From: Chitinophagaceae bacterium
Lineage (GTDB): Bacteria > Bacteroidota > Bacteroidia > Chitinophagales > Chitinophagaceae
Reading direction: 5' to 3'
DNA: 7,069 nucleotides
NCBI GenBank assembly: GCA_025963615.1
Contig: JAOQAL010000049.1
Coordinates: forward strand, 1-7,069
Shown here: piece by piece, positions 5,539 to 7,069 of the stretch
Numbering within the stretch: the stretch's first letter is position 1
How the letters are laid out: every line of letters begins with the position of its first letter
Translations under genes and position numbers: made by a program
Notes under the pieces: model-generated
Seen by the model: the letters and a program-made list of their open reading frames with translations, nothing else
What the model was told of the DNA's origin: nothing
Databases searched by the model: none

Positions 5539-7035
5539 ATGAAAGATCTTAAATCGCTGGAAGTTTGGTTTGTAACAGGCAGTCAGCACCTGTATGGCGA
5601 TGAAACGTTGAATCAGGTAGCAGCCCATTCGCAACAGATCGCAGCATCATTGAATAATGCTGCGCAGGTCCCGGTAAGAATAGTTTTCAAGCCTACGGTT
5701 AAAACAGCGGAAGAGGTTTGCCGTGTTTGTCAGGAAGCGAATGTTACATCAAATTGTATCGGTATCATTGCATGGATGCATACCTTTTCACCGGCTAAAA
5801 TGTGGATCGGTGGTTTGAAGATCTTGCAAAAACCTTTATTGCATTTACATACGCAGTTTAATCGGGATATTCCCTGGAATGAGATTGATATGGATTTTAT
5901 GAACCTGAACCAGAGTGCACATGGTGACAGGGAATTCGGTTTTATCATGAGCCGTATGCGGTTGAACCGGAAAGTAGTTGTAGGACATTGGGAACATCCG
6001 AATGTCATAGACCGTATCAATGTCTGGACGAGGGCAGCTGCCGGCTGGCATGACTGGCAGGGAGCGAAGTTTGTTCGCTTTGGTGATAATATGCGGAATG
6101 TGGCTGTAACAGAGGGGGATAAAGTGGAAGCGGAAATAAAATTCGGGTATTCCGTGAATACCCATGGTATCGGTGATTTGGTAAAAGTCATTAATGAAGT
6201 AAGTGATAAGGAGGTGGATTCATTAGTGCAGGAATATGGGGCGGCGTACACATTATCTGATTCATTATTAAAAGGAGGAGCGCAGCATCCTTCGTTGCGG
6301 GATGCCGCTAAAATTGAAATTGGATTAAAAAACTTCCTGGAAGCGGGAAATTTTAAAGGATTTACCGATACATTTGAAGACTTGCACGGAATGAACCAAC
6401 TGCCGGGCATAGCCGCACAACGGTTGATGAGTAAAGGGTATGGTTTTGCCGGTGAGGGAGACTGGAAAACGGCGGCGCTGGTGCGGGCGATGAAAGTGAT
6501 GGGAACAGGATTAAAAGGGGGTAATTCTTTTATGGAAGATTATACTTATCATTTTGCGCCGAACAATCAATTGGTATTAGGCGCTCACATGCTCGAAATA
6601 TGTGAATCCATTGCAGCTGGTAAGCCTTCTTGTGAAATTCATCCCTTGGGTATTGGCGGGAAAGCTGATCCGGTAAGATTAGTATTTAATTCAGCGGCAG
6701 GCCCTGCGATCAATGGTTCTATTGTAGATATGGGGAACCGTTTCAGGTTACTGGTAAATGAGGTATTGGCTGTGGCGCCAATACATGGATTGCCGAAGTT
6801 GCCCGTGGCCCGGGTGTTATGGAGGCCTTATCCTGATATGAGAACAGGATGTGCGGCCTGGATACTGGCAGGTGGGGCGCATCATACCTGTTATAGTCAG
6901 AATTTAACGGCTGAACACCTGGAAGATTTTGCGGAGATGGCAGGAATTGAATATGTATTAATTAATAAAGGCACGACTCTTTATCAATTCAAGAATGAAT
7001 TAAGGTGGAGTGAAGTATATTACCAGCATAATTAA
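5539..7035 (+). CDS. araA: L-arabinose isomerase AraA
   Basis: This cytosolic, Mn2+-dependent isomerase converts L-arabinose to L-ribulose, the first step of the pathway. Its 498 residues compare with 500 in E. coli AraA. The metal and catalytic residues are at the expected places: Glu306 in GFAGEGDWK, Glu333 in SFMEDY, His350 in LGAH, and a histidine of the pair 448-449 in GGAHHT. The N-terminal block [12 protein letters not shown] (9-20), [11 protein letters not shown] (80-90) and [11 protein letters not shown] (103-113) are typical of the family. The ATG at 5539 follows an A-rich stretch with no Shine-Dalgarno sequence, as is normal in Bacteroidota. It is the third gene of the operon after araB and araD. 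The order B-D-A differs from the E. coli order B-A-D. Confidence 0.97.
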   Translation: MKDLKSLEVWFVTGSQHLYGDETLNQVAAHSQQIAASLNNAAQVPVRIVFKPTVKTAEEVCRVCQEANVTSNCIGIIAWMHTFSPAKMWIGGLKILQKPLLHLHTQFNRDIPWNEIDMDFMNLNQSAHGDREFGFIMSRMRLNRKVVVGHWEHPNVIDRINVWTRAAAGWHDWQGAKFVRFGDNMRNVAVTEGDKVEAEIKFGYSVNTHGIGDLVKVINEVSDKEVDSLVQEYGAAYTLSDSLLKGGAQHPSLRDAAKIEIGLKNFLEAGNFKGFTDTFEDLHGMNQLPGIAAQRLMSKGYGFAGEGDWKTAALVRAMKVMGTGLKGGNSFMEDYTYHFAPNNQLVLGAHMLEICESIAAGKPSCEIHPLGIGGKADPVRLVFNSAAGPAINGSIVDMGNRFRLLVNEVLAVAPIHGLPKLPVARVLWRPYPDMRTGCAAWILAGGAHHTCYSQNLTAEHLEDFAEMAGIEYVLINKGTTLYQFKNELRWSEVYYQHN

Positions 7036-7063
7036 TGATTTTTAAAACTAACGATTACTTGTT

Positions 7064-7069
7064 ATGAAT
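7064..7069 (+). CDS. Possible start of the next operon gene (cut by window end)
   Basis: ATG AAT at the very end of the window follows the araA stop after 28 bp, with no terminator between them and an AT-rich leader like those of the other genes. This fits a fourth co-transcribed gene. Only two codons are visible, so the product cannot be named. Confidence 0.3.

Noticed and set aside
5730..6410. Long antisense frame (226 codons) inside araA
   Set aside because: It lies opposite a very well conserved enzyme gene. Its translation shows no domain and it has no promoter or leader.

Overview
The window looks like a chromosomal segment from a member of the Bacteroidota, probably in the Chitinophaga/Niastella direction. 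The evidence is an AT-rich sequence, A/T-rich start regions with no Shine-Dalgarno sequence, a promoter of the Bacteroidota TTTG / TAnnTTTG type before araB, and spacers made of 7-nt tandem repeats, which I recall as common in that group. The genus is an inference. The phylum is moderately supported.

Layout. Positions 1 to about 620 hold no intact gene. They contain a terminator-like hairpin, a pair of imperfect inverted repeats (117-130 and 542-555), and between these a decayed reading frame that keeps some spacing and residues of a RelE/Gp49-type toxin. Next comes a strong intrinsic terminator that reads on the minus strand (624-651). It closes a minus-strand operon of two genes: a DapA/NAL-superfamily lyase or deaminase (1771-2685) followed by a proline racemase-family 4-hydroxyproline 2-epimerase (736-1740). 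A control region of about 340 bp (2686-3024) separates this operon from a divergent plus-strand operon, araB-araD-araA (3025-7035). That operon probably continues past the window, because a possible start codon lies 28 bp after araA and no terminator is seen there.

How the genes work together. AraA isomerises L-arabinose to L-ribulose, AraB phosphorylates it, and AraD epimerises L-ribulose-5-phosphate to D-xylulose-5-phosphate for the pentose phosphate pathway. On the other strand, the epimerase would convert trans-4-hydroxy-L-proline to cis-4-hydroxy-D-proline. The DapA-like enzyme fits the later deaminase step, from 1-pyrroline-4-hydroxy-2-carboxylate to 2-oxoglutarate semialdehyde. The oxidase and the semialdehyde dehydrogenase of that route are not in the window.

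Most interesting point. Arabinose and hydroxyproline are the two linked parts of plant hydroxyproline-rich glycoproteins (extensins and arabinogalactan proteins carry Hyp-O-arabinosides). Their divergent arrangement around one control region suggests a locus for using both halves of that polymer. Other notable features are heptamer repeats in both ara spacers and a cluster of four ACCRAT half-sites in the divergent promoter region.
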